This document shows, piece after piece, positions 27,166 to 40,276 of a stretch of 64,000 bases of DNA. Positions within the stretch are counted from its first letter, which is position 1. Each line of letters opens with the position of its first letter. The notes beneath the pieces are model-generated. The model had not been told where the DNA came from. It saw only the letters and a program-made list of their open reading frames with translations, and ran no database searches. The position numbers and the translations under genes are program-made. Source of the DNA: Xylocopa sonorina (Eukaryota; Arthropoda; Insecta; Hymenoptera; Apidae); the NCBI RefSeq assembly GCF_050948175.1, contig NC_135198.1:3485001-3549000 (forward strand), in the 5' to 3' direction.

Positions 27166-30100
27166 GCGCCATCAGAGTCGTAAAAATCTCGTGGAACGAG
27201 GGAAAAATTGCCACCTTTTATCTCGTTTCTTAAAAGTGGAGAACAAAGAGCACGGGAATTGGCCGATATTTTTGTTTCGATGCTGTTCTTCGAGGGATGA
27301 ACCTTTACAGATTGAAATAGTGTTCTTTGAAGATGTTTTAACTGGTAGTATTTGTTTAATTGAACGAATATCGTGCCTTGCAAAATATAACCTTGTAATA
27401 ATTTAATTAAAATTTCTCATGATTTATGTGCATCGTATATCGTCGTACATTTGCATTTTATTATAATTGACTGTTAATTTATTTGCATCTCGTTTCGCGT
27501 TTATATTTGTTACGATTCGATGCAAGAGGCTTCTATTAATAACCACGTGTTTTTCCTTGGATAAAAAACGTTTTTCCAACGATTTTCACGCGCGAAGGAC
27601 TTATTACGATGCACGGGGTGAAATTATTCAGCGCGACTAGTCGACGACAGCGAAATAGATTCTTTCCATCGAACCTTCGATTTTCCATCGACGTTTCAGT
27701 GGAAAACGCGGAGCAGTTTGAAAATGGTAGAATTTAATTAAAGATCACCTCTCTCTCCAGCCATTAAATCCCCATCTCTCTCGGCACTGTTTTCCTTTTC
27801 TCTCCTGCTCTCGTCCGCCTGTTCCCTCCAACCCTTCGGCTACGTCTCCTGGTCCCTCTATATACGACTACTGCACGGGCACCCATGCACAGTTTGCAAC
27901 TAGGATTCACGATTTGATCTTCGTCAGTTTAACTTTCATGGTGTAGCACAGCGTAGACGGCCGACGGAACGGGACTTTAATTATACCACGGGGTTAATTA
28001 ATTCCGTCAAATCCTGCGAAGCGCGCCACGGTATCCTCTTTGCTTTTTCCCCCTTTTCTGTTCACTCTCTGCCGAGCACCGAACGTGAAATTTATCCTCC
28101 GACGCGATATAACCGTGGAAAATATCGCTACACCTACGAGAACGAAATGGATAACCCGGATAAACCTGCACAGGTAAACAATCGTTATCTTCAACGTTGG
28201 ATCCTTCGATTCTGAAGGAGAAAGGGTTGAGTGCGGATGTGGTGCGTTTCCTTTTAAATCTAAGATACAATTCGGATTGACGCGTAGAGGAAATTTGAAC
28301 GATTTTTTTACGTACTTACGATCCTTTTTCTTTGTGAAAACGATGATTCTTCATAAGAACTTTTCTAAACGTTTCGAAGGGGTGAGGTGCTTCAGCATTG
28401 GAAACTTCAAGAGTAAAACGTTTGGAGTATTGTAGAAAAAACTTTAACTCCATTTAATTTAATATTAACCAGAACTGGGGATAAGGTCCTTGATTTTTAA
28501 GGCAAAGATATATGTTAAGAACGCGAGGGATGGTTCTTACTGGTGTCAGTAAAGCGAGACAGTTGACGCGTGGCATGGCTGATCAATTAAACATAGTTCA
28601 AAAAATAATATTAGGAGAAGAAAATGTACGTTTGAAAAGTGAACGAACAAGCTATTGTTTAATGTTACTAAATATTTATAACACAACGAACAATTCAAGA
28701 AATTTCGACTGAAAATACTCGTGGATGATACGTCAAAGGTAAATAATTAATATACAATAACACGGAAGATGTAGAAATTCGTATTAACATTAAAATACCT
28801 GGTAAATAATTCCCCGTTCTAATTCAGACACGCGATAATTAACGTTCCTGTTGGCAACGTGTTTCTTCACACGGTTGATTGCGAATGTTAAATTGCTTTC
28901 GAATTCGAGTGTCTTCTTATTTATTCGAATTGAACTGTGCAGCGAGACGGAAGTTTAATTATACGGGCGGAATTAATTAACTCGGTGAAATCTCGCGGAA
29001 CACATCCAGAGGTTGATCAGGACCGATCGGCAACTAATTAATGGTCAATCTGTTTTTTCTTCATCGGGGTTCCGTTCCTTCCACCGGATTCAATTCGCGC
29101 CAACTCCATCGCACCCCATTCACACCACGCAGGGGAGCCTTTCGAAAGCAGTAAAATAAATAACGACAAAATACGGCGCTAATAATTCGTTATAGCCTTT
29201 TCGAAATATCCTATGCTTGAATTTAAGGGGATTTTGTCGATTTAATTTAACGCGTAAATTTTTGCACGATTAAATGACATTAGATAGATAGAAACATCTA
29301 TACGAGTTCTCTATTTCTGATATAACTCGTTATTCACAATTCTATTCTTATTATATTTAAATATTGCAAAACATATCTCGCAATTTCAATTTCTTTCGCG
29401 TTTACTATTGAAGAACTACGAACGTTCTATTTCTTTCTACAAATATTACATTAAGCTAAGCGTTTTAAAGCTAATTTAGAAATTTTGTTCGTAAGATTGC
29501 ACAGAAAAATAGCGTTGTCCCTTATTGTAGCATTTTTTAACATAGTTCGATTATTGTTAGTTCTTCCGCTTAATGTTTATTTCATGTCTGTCGTCCACCT
29601 TTTGTTACGAGCACACTTTAAACTCTTTCCGCACAAGTAGATTTTAATTAAACGCCATTTGAACAGCTTTTAACGTTCGCGTTAACCAGTGGAACAGAAA
29701 GATTGGTACGAATAAAAACCGAGGGAAATTCCCTACGATATCGTCCATCCCCGTGGATAAGTGCACACGATCGATATTCGATTTGTATGCGCGTGTGTAG
29801 CTTACATCCTATTTCAGTATTTTCTTTCAAAGTTCAAGAATATGGAGAATAGACTGTAAAGTACAACATGGGCTATGTTTGCGCAAGCCGCAGAGATACG
29901 CGCCATTTTGGTATCGAACGAGCTTTCTGTATCCGACATCGATGTTTATGTTCGAACACGTTTTTAGAATCTGGTATCGCCAACTATCACTGGAATTTAT
30001 TATTTGTGGTTTATATCGTTACATATCGTAGCCGTTACTTATTCGAATCCCGATTATTCTATCTAAATACGTGAGTAATTAAGCAATTTTAAATTTCCAA

Positions 30101-30690
30101 CATTCGCCAAGAATTAGGCGGAAACGTGACGCTAAGCCTGTCAATTTTCGACGAAACAATCGACTGCTCTCCACTGTTCACCTCGGGCATTCTATCAGGT
30201 GCACCTTTGACAGTAGAACGATTGTTCGAACGTGCACTTGTAAAAGCCTGCACGCCAGTCAAATGCATAGACAAATAAATTCAGACGCACGGGGTCATCG
30301 TGCTCGCGTACCGAAAATTCCGCGGATATATCGTCCGTCCTTTTCAACCAAAATTCATCAACAATCGTTTTTCACAGCAATATTCAATTATTATTACGGC
30401 TGCTATAATTGAGCGATCGCTAATCTCAGTAATGTTCGTTTAACCCTTTCCCCCTCGAGCTTTTCAATCAAGCGAAGTGGCAAGTCGAGTTATCTTGGAA
30501 TATTGTCCTGCAAATTTGATCTAATTTCAATTGAAAAAGACAATGTGTACAATAAAATACATTTTTCCTTCATTTTACACATTTATCCAGTAATTAGACA
30601 TTGATTCCCCATATTTGATAGAATTTAGCCAAGAAAAAAGCTGAATCTTTCAATAAGAAACCACTTAAAACCCCGATTAACTCGTATTAA
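27166..30690. other. Intergenic DNA with two related homeodomain-type sequence blocks
   Basis: No gene is seen. Blocks at 27963-28020 and 28944-29003 are diverged copies. Both have TTTAATTATAC, a seven- or eight-base GC-rich spacer, TTAATTAA, then a tCGGTgAAATC-like end. TAATTA cores are typical homeodomain binding sites, so these may be parts of enhancers, but no function can be shown from sequence alone. Confidence 0.45.
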
Positions 30691-31165
30691 AATCAGAAAA
30701 ACTTTGAAGCGTCATATCTTCGAGGATAAAAATTTCTAGTTAACGAAACACGACTCGTAGGAAGCTGGGGACCCTCCTCTTGAATACGGTTTTCGAATCG
30801 TCCCGATCCGACTTCCGGTTCCCGAGATATCGTCGTGTAAAGAGAAGGGTAATTTTTAATCGGTTACTATGTCTGTCCTTGTCGGAAGGACTCGGACCTC
30901 TCGCTCGCTCCTGGTCACTGACCTATCTCATTCATGTGTCACGTGGTCTGTCTAGACAGCTGCCAGACGGATTTTTACTATTACTATTAGTGCGTACACA
31001 TTTCCTGGAAAAAATCTGGGTCAAGTTCATTCATAAATACCCCCCACCACCTCGCGCGCCGCTTTCAATGAACAAACTTTGAGCCCTTATATCTCGGCAA
31101 CGGATTGAGATATCGAGATGAAACAAAAACCGTTATCAATGGCGCGATTTTCTCTATCCATCGAA
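30690..31165. repeat. Candidate interspersed repeat with recurring ATATC(T)CG words
   Basis: The words CATATCTTCGAGG (about 30713), CCCGAGATATCG (about 30823) and TTATATCTCGGCAACGG followed by GAGATATCGAGATG (31088-31120) recur in both orientations over about 450 bases. Dispersed non-autonomous elements in hymenopteran genomes often have this look, to my knowledge. I see no clear terminal inverted repeats or target-site duplications, so class and limits are uncertain. Confidence 0.3.
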
Positions 31166-32644
31166 GGGGTTTCGGTAAACAAAATTTTCGTTTTCATTTC
31201 GAAGCTGTTTTACAACACAGTTGGGTATAATTGCAGTTTATAAAGTACCAAGGGGAACGTTCGCATGTTTTCCGTATTTTCACGTTGTACTATGAGCAGT
31301 ACTGCGTTTGTAATGCAACGTGAGTTATTTGCACTTACAGTCGCACTTCTTGCAGGTACAGGGAATTTTACTTCCGTTTCAGAGCTGTATAGTTGGGTAT
31401 AAATATATTTTATTTGCGTATTGATGGAAATTTGAGCGATTTTAATTTTCACCGAAGAAACTTGAAAAATTTAAAGAAATATAAATAAAAATCTTATTTT
31501 TTTAATTATTATGACTCGTGCAATTTTCTATAAAATGAAATCTAGTGCTTCGATTATCAAACGAAAGAATTGCACTTAATAAGTACAATAGAAATCAAAC
31601 GTTGAATAATAAATCGCTGATAGCTCAGCGAAGACTATAGCCCGTGACTTTTTGCCGTACGGGGACGATACACAAAATCGGGGGAGTAGATGTAGCCGAA
31701 TCCATTAAATATTTGAACGGACGAAACTGGCGAGGGTGGGAAGACTCCCGGAGGAGGAGCCACCCTCCGGCTCTCTTAGCCGCCGTGCAGTATCCGACTC
31801 TCCTGTATTAATATTTACATTCACATTTCTTCATCGTCGTCCCTCTTATTTCAACTTGATACCACGGCTGCAGACCTTTCAGGCCGGCCGGCTCGAGTTA
31901 TGACAGCAAATATCCTTTGCCATGGCCGGTACACCGTCTAAATCACGCGGCAGACAGTGGTCCGAGTCAACGCTTCGATTTTAATCCCGTCATTCGCGTT
32001 CGCGCATACGGGTGCATCTCGTTGTAAAGGTGGGCTCAGCGTGGAACACAAAAAAAAAGTATCGCGAAGTGCTTTGATGTTGCTGGATCGAACGATGCTC
32101 TGCCTATTTTTCCTTCCTTTTTTTCCACGAGAATACGAAATTGTTTTTTTTCCTTTATATATCTCTAAAAAAAAAAATTCTACGCGAACACGGTATACCA
32201 ATCGAAACGGAAGATATTTTCAACAATTGTAAAATTACACTGCAAGCACTCGGTGGTATTATTAATCACCATCCCATCCGCCCGCGGTACTTACTCACCC
32301 GTGTGTCAACACGGTGGTAAAAAAAAAAAAACGCTCGAGAGGCCTGCGATAGGTAGATAACGAAAAGGTAGGCGCATCCTCGTCGCGATATTGTATTAGC
32401 ATCGAGTGGTAATTAATTAACGAGCCCATCCAACGAGGAGAGGCTGCGCGTCGGTATAAATTTTTAATATCCGAGGAGAAACGCGGACCGGAAGTGAGAG
32501 TCGCGCGCGTTAGAATGCCCTGGAGGCGCGGACGGAGGCCGTCTCGCGGAGAAAACGGTAACGATCCGACACGTTGGTAATGAAAACCCCGAATACAATT
32601 AGCGGTGAATTTATTTAATTAACGATCGCCCAGGACAGAGGTAA

Positions 32645-32695
32645 AGAGAGAGAGAGAGAGAGAGAGAGTGGGAGGGAGAGATAGAGAGACAGAAA
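32645..32695 (+). repeat. (GA)n microsatellite and GA-rich tail
   Basis: A pure AG/GA run at 32645-32668 continues into interrupted GA-rich sequence up to about 32695. GAGAG is also the GAGA-factor site, but a simple microsatellite is the plainer reading. Confidence 0.85.
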
Positions 32696-33254
32696 GGCGA
32701 CAGTGGGACTGGCGCTGGGCGAGTGAACAAATATCTATATACCGAGGAGGCGGCCGACGCGAGACTAACGAGGTCCTTGAGACGGTTCCCTCCAATCAGC
32801 CGGATCATTAACTCCGATAATTAATAATGATTGGAAATCGATCGCCGTGGCTCGTTGCCGATTGTTTCAGGCACGATCGCGTATGGTTGTACTTTTAGAG
32901 GTTCCATCCTGGCCGAATGCGATTGTCAGCGGAAGTGGAGGTCGGATGGCGCGCGAGGGCAACGTAACGGTTCGAGCCGCAGCTGCTTTTCAACCTCTTT
33001 CGAAACGCGTTCTAATCGTCGCTTACTCGTACGAGAAAGGAGATCGCGATTGAGACTTTGTTTATCCTGCTTTCAATCTCCTGAGTACCGTTTGCTGTTT
33101 CCCGTACAGCGACTTGTGAGCGCAATTTAACTTCAGGGGTAATAAATGGGGTGATAAAAAGACTAATAAAAGGTCGAGGAGGTATTTGAACGTTCGAGTC
33201 GTTAAAATCTTCATTAAATAAGGTTAATGTCAAAGTTGAACAGAGGGTAGTTAC

Positions 33255-33270
33255 GTGTGTGTGTGTGTGT
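33255..33270 (+). repeat. (GT)8 microsatellite followed by a T-run
   Basis: Eight GT units at 33255-33270 run into a T-tract and then TTTATTTTCAG. The T-tract plus CAG resembles a 3' splice site, but no convincing coding sequence follows. Confidence 0.8.
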
Positions 33271-36200
33271 TTTTTTTCTTTATTTTCAGTACTTAATTAA
33301 GGAAATTTTGTAAGGTAAGGAAAATATGATAGCCAGTGTCAACATATTTGATTTGAGAAAATTATTGCTATATGAAGTGTTCAATGGGGAGATGATAACG
33401 GTTCGATTGCGATTAAACATGCAGGAAAATATATCTAGCGGGTGTTTGCATTGGTTGAAAATATTTTGATACGAGTTCGAGAAAGAAATGCACGGCAGTT
33501 AAGCAAATAAATAAATGAGCGAGCAATCGGTATTAGCATGCGAGGCAAACAGGAAGAAGGGAATCGATGGTCGTCGCCGGAACACGCGAGCAATCCATTT
33601 AAATCATTCAAGGTACTTTCAGTCGTTTTCCCCTAGAAAAGTGATCGGACGCCACGAGTTCGCAGACGGGAAGTTCTGTTTCAGAACGCTTCCGCACCCT
33701 GTCCTCCGTACTGTCGAAAATAATTAAAAATGGCGGGACAGCGCTCGTTGAAAGCATTTCAAAGCGTCTCGTAGTGAAAATCCACTATTTGGAGTATTAT
33801 AAGTCCCACATATTTTATATATTTTTAAATCGTAAAACAAAAACGTTCAGTTTCAAAATGCACATATTCCAATTCCAACAATTATCTTTCACACGTAAAT
33901 TCTGGATAACCAAAACTGACGCGAGAATTCGAATCTGTTAGCTATTATTTCACCCCAAAGAGCAGCCAATTGAACGAAGCGCCCAATAATATCGGACCTT
34001 GAAACCCGTCAGCCTGTGAAGGGATCAGAGACAGCGTAATCGTCGCGAAAGGGACACGTTTAACAGCGTGCTCCGACGGATCGACCGTGACCTTCGTTAC
34101 TCGAAGGCCGCCCATCGATTTCCCGTTCCGACGTGCCATCGTTGCCAAAGCGAATCTGGAGAAAATTTCAAGCTCAAGCGACGGTGCGAACGAATGAGCT
34201 TTCGAAGTGTTTCACGGGTTTTTTCGGCTAGCCGAACTAGCGGCCGCCAACGGCCAGGTTCCCGACGAGGATACGATGGGGGTGGTGGATGCGCGTACCC
34301 TGGCGTGTATCGGCTCGATCGATATTGCGGAGACATAACTCGATAGAATATCGAATGAACGCGCCGAGCCCTGGAGGGCCGCGTTGATTCTTCCCCTTAG
34401 CAAATGAATGAGTCAACCTCGCGGCAATTGTCCCGCGGGCCACGGCCATTTTTCAGGGTAAATATCCCGAATGTCAATATATTCGGTCGCGTTATCAATT
34501 TACATGAATTTATATGAAAGTATAAAGTCTGTATCCGACAGCTGGAACGACGGAAGTTATTTCACATCGATTAGAATTTTTTATTATATTTTTCTTAGAA
34601 AGATCGATATACCTTGTGACATAAATAATCGAAGTTCAATTAAGCGGGTAAAAGTGTCGTAGCGGAAAATTGAAAGCTATAATCTTTTTAATTGAAGATA
34701 AAAGGCATTTTCCATAACCTCGTTGCACGATGTTATACAATAATTCCATACATTTAAATTGTTGTATATAAATATTTCATTAACGGATAATATTTGTTTC
34801 ATAACGAATAAGCGAAACGGTTATGCCGTTAATATGTCGATAAACACCGAGTAACAGATTTAAAAGCTACTCTAAATCTGATATTAATTCAACAGAATCC
34901 CAAATCGCTTGTGTAACAGCAGTTTATAAATAACAGATTCTGAAACCCTCGCGAATAATTAACTCCCGTTGGCGATTATTTCCAGCCGAATCGGGGTATC
35001 GATTTAAGTATCCGCGAGCGGAAAAATTGTGCCGCCGATATAAATTGAAACGACATGTCCGATGCGGTGATTGTTATCGAAAGTCACGGGGAATAATAGA
35101 AAGGACGGATACGAGAGAAACTAACAGAGATGAGGCGAAGAGGACGGTTTTACACGGTCTCGTTCGCGCAGCGGGGGGAATTGGAAATATGGAAATCTTA
35201 TTATAAAGAGCGTAGGGGGATACCGGGGCACTGCGACTGGCAAATCGAACGCATTAAAAGTCCATTATCGGTCGCTCGAAAGCGAGAACAAGGGAAGTCG
35301 GGAACAGAGAGAAAGAGCCCGTTGGAAAGGGGATGCAAAGGAGAATATAACGAGAGAATTAGCACCCTTCCTACTTGTTGACCCTTAACTCGGCAACTTC
35401 ACTACTCGCGTCTCGAATGGGGCCACACGTGTGCACCGTACACGTGCACGTTAACACCCTTGTTTTACGAATATTGCTCTGGTAATTTCGAATTCTCGAT
35501 CGAGGGAAAATTTCAATTCTTGTCGGACGAATTCGAGAAGGGAAACGAGTCGCGCGTTCTCTTCTTACTTCGTAGAAAATATTTTATAAAAAAGGATGAG
35601 AGAAATTTTTCAAGAACTTCTTTCTTCAAACATCAAATATGTACCTTGAGTTTAAAAGTGTTGGTAGTTGTTTCGTGAAAGTGTTACATATATCCTCTTT
35701 CTTTTTAAATGAAAGATATCTTCCAGTATAATGCAAGATACAATTAATTTAACTGTGAGAGCAGCTAAGTTTGGTCTGAATAAGGAATATTAAAGAATAG
35801 AGGAATGTAATCGGATCCCCAGTCATTTTGCAGACAAATGTTTTCATTATGCTAAAACTGGACGTCTGTAGCTATATGACGAAAACTTTCGCGACGAATT
35901 CTCAAGAAATATCTGAACTCCTATGTTTCCAAAAGTCAAGTAATTCTCTTTATTCATCTGGCGAAAGTGTCGATACTTCCGAAGTTCTGCAGCGTTGCGC
36001 TTCCAAACTTTTTCCGAGATCGCACGATTTTTCCCTTACACCGTTGACCGTGGAATTTTCAGAGGGACCATTCGAACGTAGCGACCCTGCGAAATATTAA
36101 ACTTTCGCCCCTGTCTAGCCTTTCCCGTGTTTTCCTGGTTCTATACACTTGCCAACGTCGAACCGTGATAACGGCTCTTCTTCGCGATATTGAACAGAGT

Positions 36201-39200
36201 GCCATTAATGTAATGAAACAAGCCCGAGGAAGCGCGTAACAGTCGATGGATCGTTATTTAATAGTCGAACGTAACGGTTCCGATGAAGAAATGGAATATC
36301 GTAAATATAACTGAATCACGTAATCAATTTTAATAGATTCTGTCACAATTACGACCATCATTCTTCTCTCGATAACTTTGTTTTACAAAAACTGAGAACA
36401 AAATATAAATTATTTTAGTATGATCCATTCATCTGATAATTTCATCTTATCGTGAAATAATTGATACTTAATTGCAAATAGAATTAAACAGCTGTGAGCA
36501 AACGATTAATTTCCTCGTGAGTACGAATTACGATTAAGTACGTAAGCAGTGAATGTTCGACTATCTTCTATCTATTTTCATATCACTCATAGAAGTTCGC
36601 CCCCTCGCTCCCCCCAAAAAAATAAAAGAGACCAGCGTTAACTCCATTAAGGGGATATATGGGCCATAGAAGAGTGTTTTCCAAGTTATATATCCCATGA
36701 ATTACATGCAGCCCTTTTGTTAGCCACGATATTACTTCCTCAAGGATAATGGTCAATTCATAGTAATTGAATACCGTCATTAATATCGTCCCACAGTATC
36801 GCTCCATTTTCACGACGAGTTCACAAAAATCCACCCTCGAATTACATAAATGACTACAAGTATATTTATTAATTTCACTTTCTTTTATCATCGCAGATAA
36901 CAATTGCACCAACAATTATCTGCATTTGACACAGTAAAAAACAACCCACAGAAATCTCTGATGTTCCATAATAACATTAATCATAAAGCAATATCGTAAA
37001 AAAAACATAAAAAATTCCATGTCAATTAATAAGTTAAGCGAAAACAGTTGAGAGCTCTCGTTCGATCAATCCAAAGTGGCACAGTCAAAGGGGTTAACGC
37101 TAAATCGATACATCCTCATTGGATCAATTCAATTATAAGTCCCCGTAGGATGAAATAAAAGAAACTTGCTTGGTAACCCCATTCAGAGAACGCGTGGATC
37201 GCGGGAAGCTGTTTGCTCGGTTATAAAGACCAAAGGAGGGCGCGCGGTTCGATTGGAATGCTGTCTGTTAAAGATAAGGGTAGCCACCCCTTGACGGAAA
37301 GGATCCTACAATATGCTAGACACCATGGGCTGTCACACACCGGGTGACCATATTCTAGTAACCGAGATACGATGACCAACTATTAATTCCATTTATTTCT
37401 CGACATTGCAAAGGTCTCTCGCTGAAGAAACACTTCATTGTAAGTCCTTGTTCGAAAGTATTCGATGCATAAAAAATATTCTTCGTGAACGCTTCACTTT
37501 TCCAATTTCATCGCTACATTCTTTCTCGCTGAAATACAAATTATCGCGTGTATTTTGCTACATGAATTTGCACTTTCCAAACAATATATCGAAACCAGAG
37601 AATAATGACTAAACCCGCACACTCACACGAGCTACAACGTGCTCCAATTTCGTTTTTCCACGACGACATCTAATGCGAGTTAAAATCTGCGACTGTTAAT
37701 ATCAATCTTAAAATGTGACGTTCTAAATGCACTCATGAAATTGTATACAAAATCTGGCCAATCTTATCGCGACGTATCCCCAAAATCCTGCAGTCGAATC
37801 CTAGAACCAGCATCGTGAATCACCCTGTAGAGTCGCGTAAGCGTGGGGCGAAGGGCTGGGCGATGGGTGGCCGCCTTATCACGTACAGCCACATTGACTA
37901 AACGACGAAATACGATTCCGCACTTTGTTTCCGCGTGCGGTGGGTGATAATTGCACGGCGGCGAGAGGTATTGCGTCGCCTGGATTAGGTTCGCTCGGTG
38001 CCTTCTTTGAGGGCAGCCTACGAATCGCTCGCGGGCAACGGCCGAGCGAATTCGAAGGCGATGAACGCGAATAATTGCTCTAGCCGCCCTCGAAACGAAC
38101 GGATGCTCGGGGTCAGCGCTGAAATGAAACGGATTCACCCATTCGCACACGCGAAAAAGGAGCCGGTGTCCGCGTGTAACAGGTTACACCACGCCGCCTT
38201 CGCTCGAGCGTGCTCAATTATTCTGGGCATTCGTTCGCTCGAGCAGTATCAACCCTTGCGTTCGAATAATCGGTGCGAAGATCGACAAATATTTTCTGTA
38301 GCGTTTATGACTGCGAGATGTATACTTTTTTTAACGTGGAAAATGTGCGCTTTGTTTTTTGACAACAGACTCCTGGTGTAATTGTATTTAATTAAAGGTG
38401 GATTTTAGAGTGAAAACAGGGGTAACGAATTGAAATGTGATCGATAACAGGGGACAAGTTTCCACCCTTGTGCTGCACGATGAACTTGTTTAGAGGGAAA
38501 ACAAAGTGATTTCACGGTATTAAATTAATAGATCCGACAGACGGGGAAGCTGTTTGCGACTTAAGTCTCCCTACGTGACTCCCGTTAAGACCGCCAGCTT
38601 ATTTTCTTCTCCTGCCTTGATCATGTTGAGCAAACAATCGTATTAAAATCTATTTGAAATCATTCGATATTCATCTTGCTTTTATATGCTCGTTCGTCGC
38701 GTCTACTTTGCACCCTTTCAACAATTTCGACTGTTTCGACAGGCACACGTCTATTTAGAGAATTTATGAATATCATAGATATTTTACATATAGCATACAT
38801 TTTTTGTTATATTTTACTCCCTAATATTTTATGACTTTTAAAATATTTTTCTATCTTTTACTACTACAATACTCTGCCTAACTAAAATAGCAGCAAAAGT
38901 TTCGCAATCATCAATCGATTACCAGCAATGACAGAATTCAAATACCCAACGTTAGCCCTTTAAATCCATCTTTCATCCGAATAAAATATCATATCGTAAC
39001 GCGCACGTCGGCTCGCGTTTCAAATCGTAAAACAATAAACTCTAAATAACACCAGGACATCTATAAACCCTTAATGTCCGTCGTAAAAACGGTATTATCA
39101 CAAAGTTCGATCTCCCAACCTGGTATATCCATATAATCACACACACACGTACGACTTGACGCAAGTATAAATTCTCGTTCGAAAGCTCGCACGTATAACG

Positions 39201-39424
39201 GCACGAAATATGTTTACCCTATCCGAGACACTCGCGCGCGTAGTCACGAGAGAGCCTCTCATTGCTAAGGAAGTTGTTCGCCACGGTTGGAAAAAACGTG
39301 CGCCTGGTACGTGCGAGTCGCGAGAAAAAGGCATCGAGGAGAAACCGGGGTGAATTTATAGTTTATTAGCTCGGAGCCAACTAGGAAGCACAGGCTATTG
39401 GGCAAAGTCCATTGAAACTTCCCA

Positions 39425-39540
39425 GCCTCTAGAGATAATAAAAAGAAGAAGTAGAGGGCGGAGGAAGGAGGGAGGTGGAAGGACAAGCGGTAAAAAATGG
39501 GAGGAAAAACGGCACGGGGATGAAGAAAGGAGGGACCCCG
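39425..39540 (+). repeat. Purine-rich tract (about 115 bp)
   Basis: From about 39428 to 39536 the plus strand is almost all A and G, with few pyrimidine interruptions. This asymmetry keeps all three minus-strand frames open (pyrimidine-rich, so Ser/Pro/Leu/Phe-rich), which explains the overlapping minus-strand frames at 39265-39693 without a gene. Confidence 0.7.
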
Positions 39541-40251
39541 TACGGGGTGAAGTCGATGGAACGCACGGGGACCCGAGGTGCATTGTTCTGCTGAGAATAT
39601 TTCGGACGGTGATGAGCGGAGACTGGACAGTTGCAAATTTCTTTCCTCCCAAAAGGAGACACGGGAATATTCCGCGTTAATACCGGGGTACATTTACCAT
39701 TTCTCCGAGTTATTTAATAATTGCGTTTTTTAATTATTTTCACTAATATGTCTGGATGTCTGCATATTTGTGTATAGTATTTTTCTGTAGTTCACTCTAT
39801 AATTAGTTAGGAAGACTGTAAAAAGTCTTCAACATTTAAATTAATTTTCATTGCTAGAAGAATATTTCGTTTCTTCAAGATAGACTATTTTATATGAATT
39901 TCAAATCATTTTGTAAATTTTGTTCTTGTGCTAAATTTAATTACACTGAAAATGAAACGTGATATTAAAAACCGTGGACGAGATTCGTTATTTACGAACT
40001 CACGTTTTAAACAAAATAATTTCATCAAAAAATCCTTGAAAAATACCCAAATGATGGATAATAATTCACGAGAGAAAGAAATACGAATATTCTAATTAAA
40101 TAAACGTTCTCGTTCACACTCTACTTAACATTAAGCCTTATTCATGCCAGTGACACGTTAACAATCATACGTACCGGCATAACATCGTTTAACATTTCCC
40201 TTTGACCAAGAACCTAACGTACCGAGACGGTCGAGGACGTCATGGTAATAG

Positions 40252-40276
40252 GAAAAAAAAAAAAAAAAGAAAGAAA
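40252..40276 (+). repeat. A-rich run
   Basis: A run of about 17 A residues is followed by GAAAGAAAAGG. It could be a plain homopolymer or the decayed tail of a retroposed sequence. No retroposon body is recognisable next to it. Confidence 0.7.

Noticed and set aside
36583..36915. 110-codon minus-strand frame
   Set aside because: The composition is protein-like (aromatic and aliphatic residues), but I recognise no domain and see no promoter or splice support. A transposon fragment or chance frame cannot be told apart.
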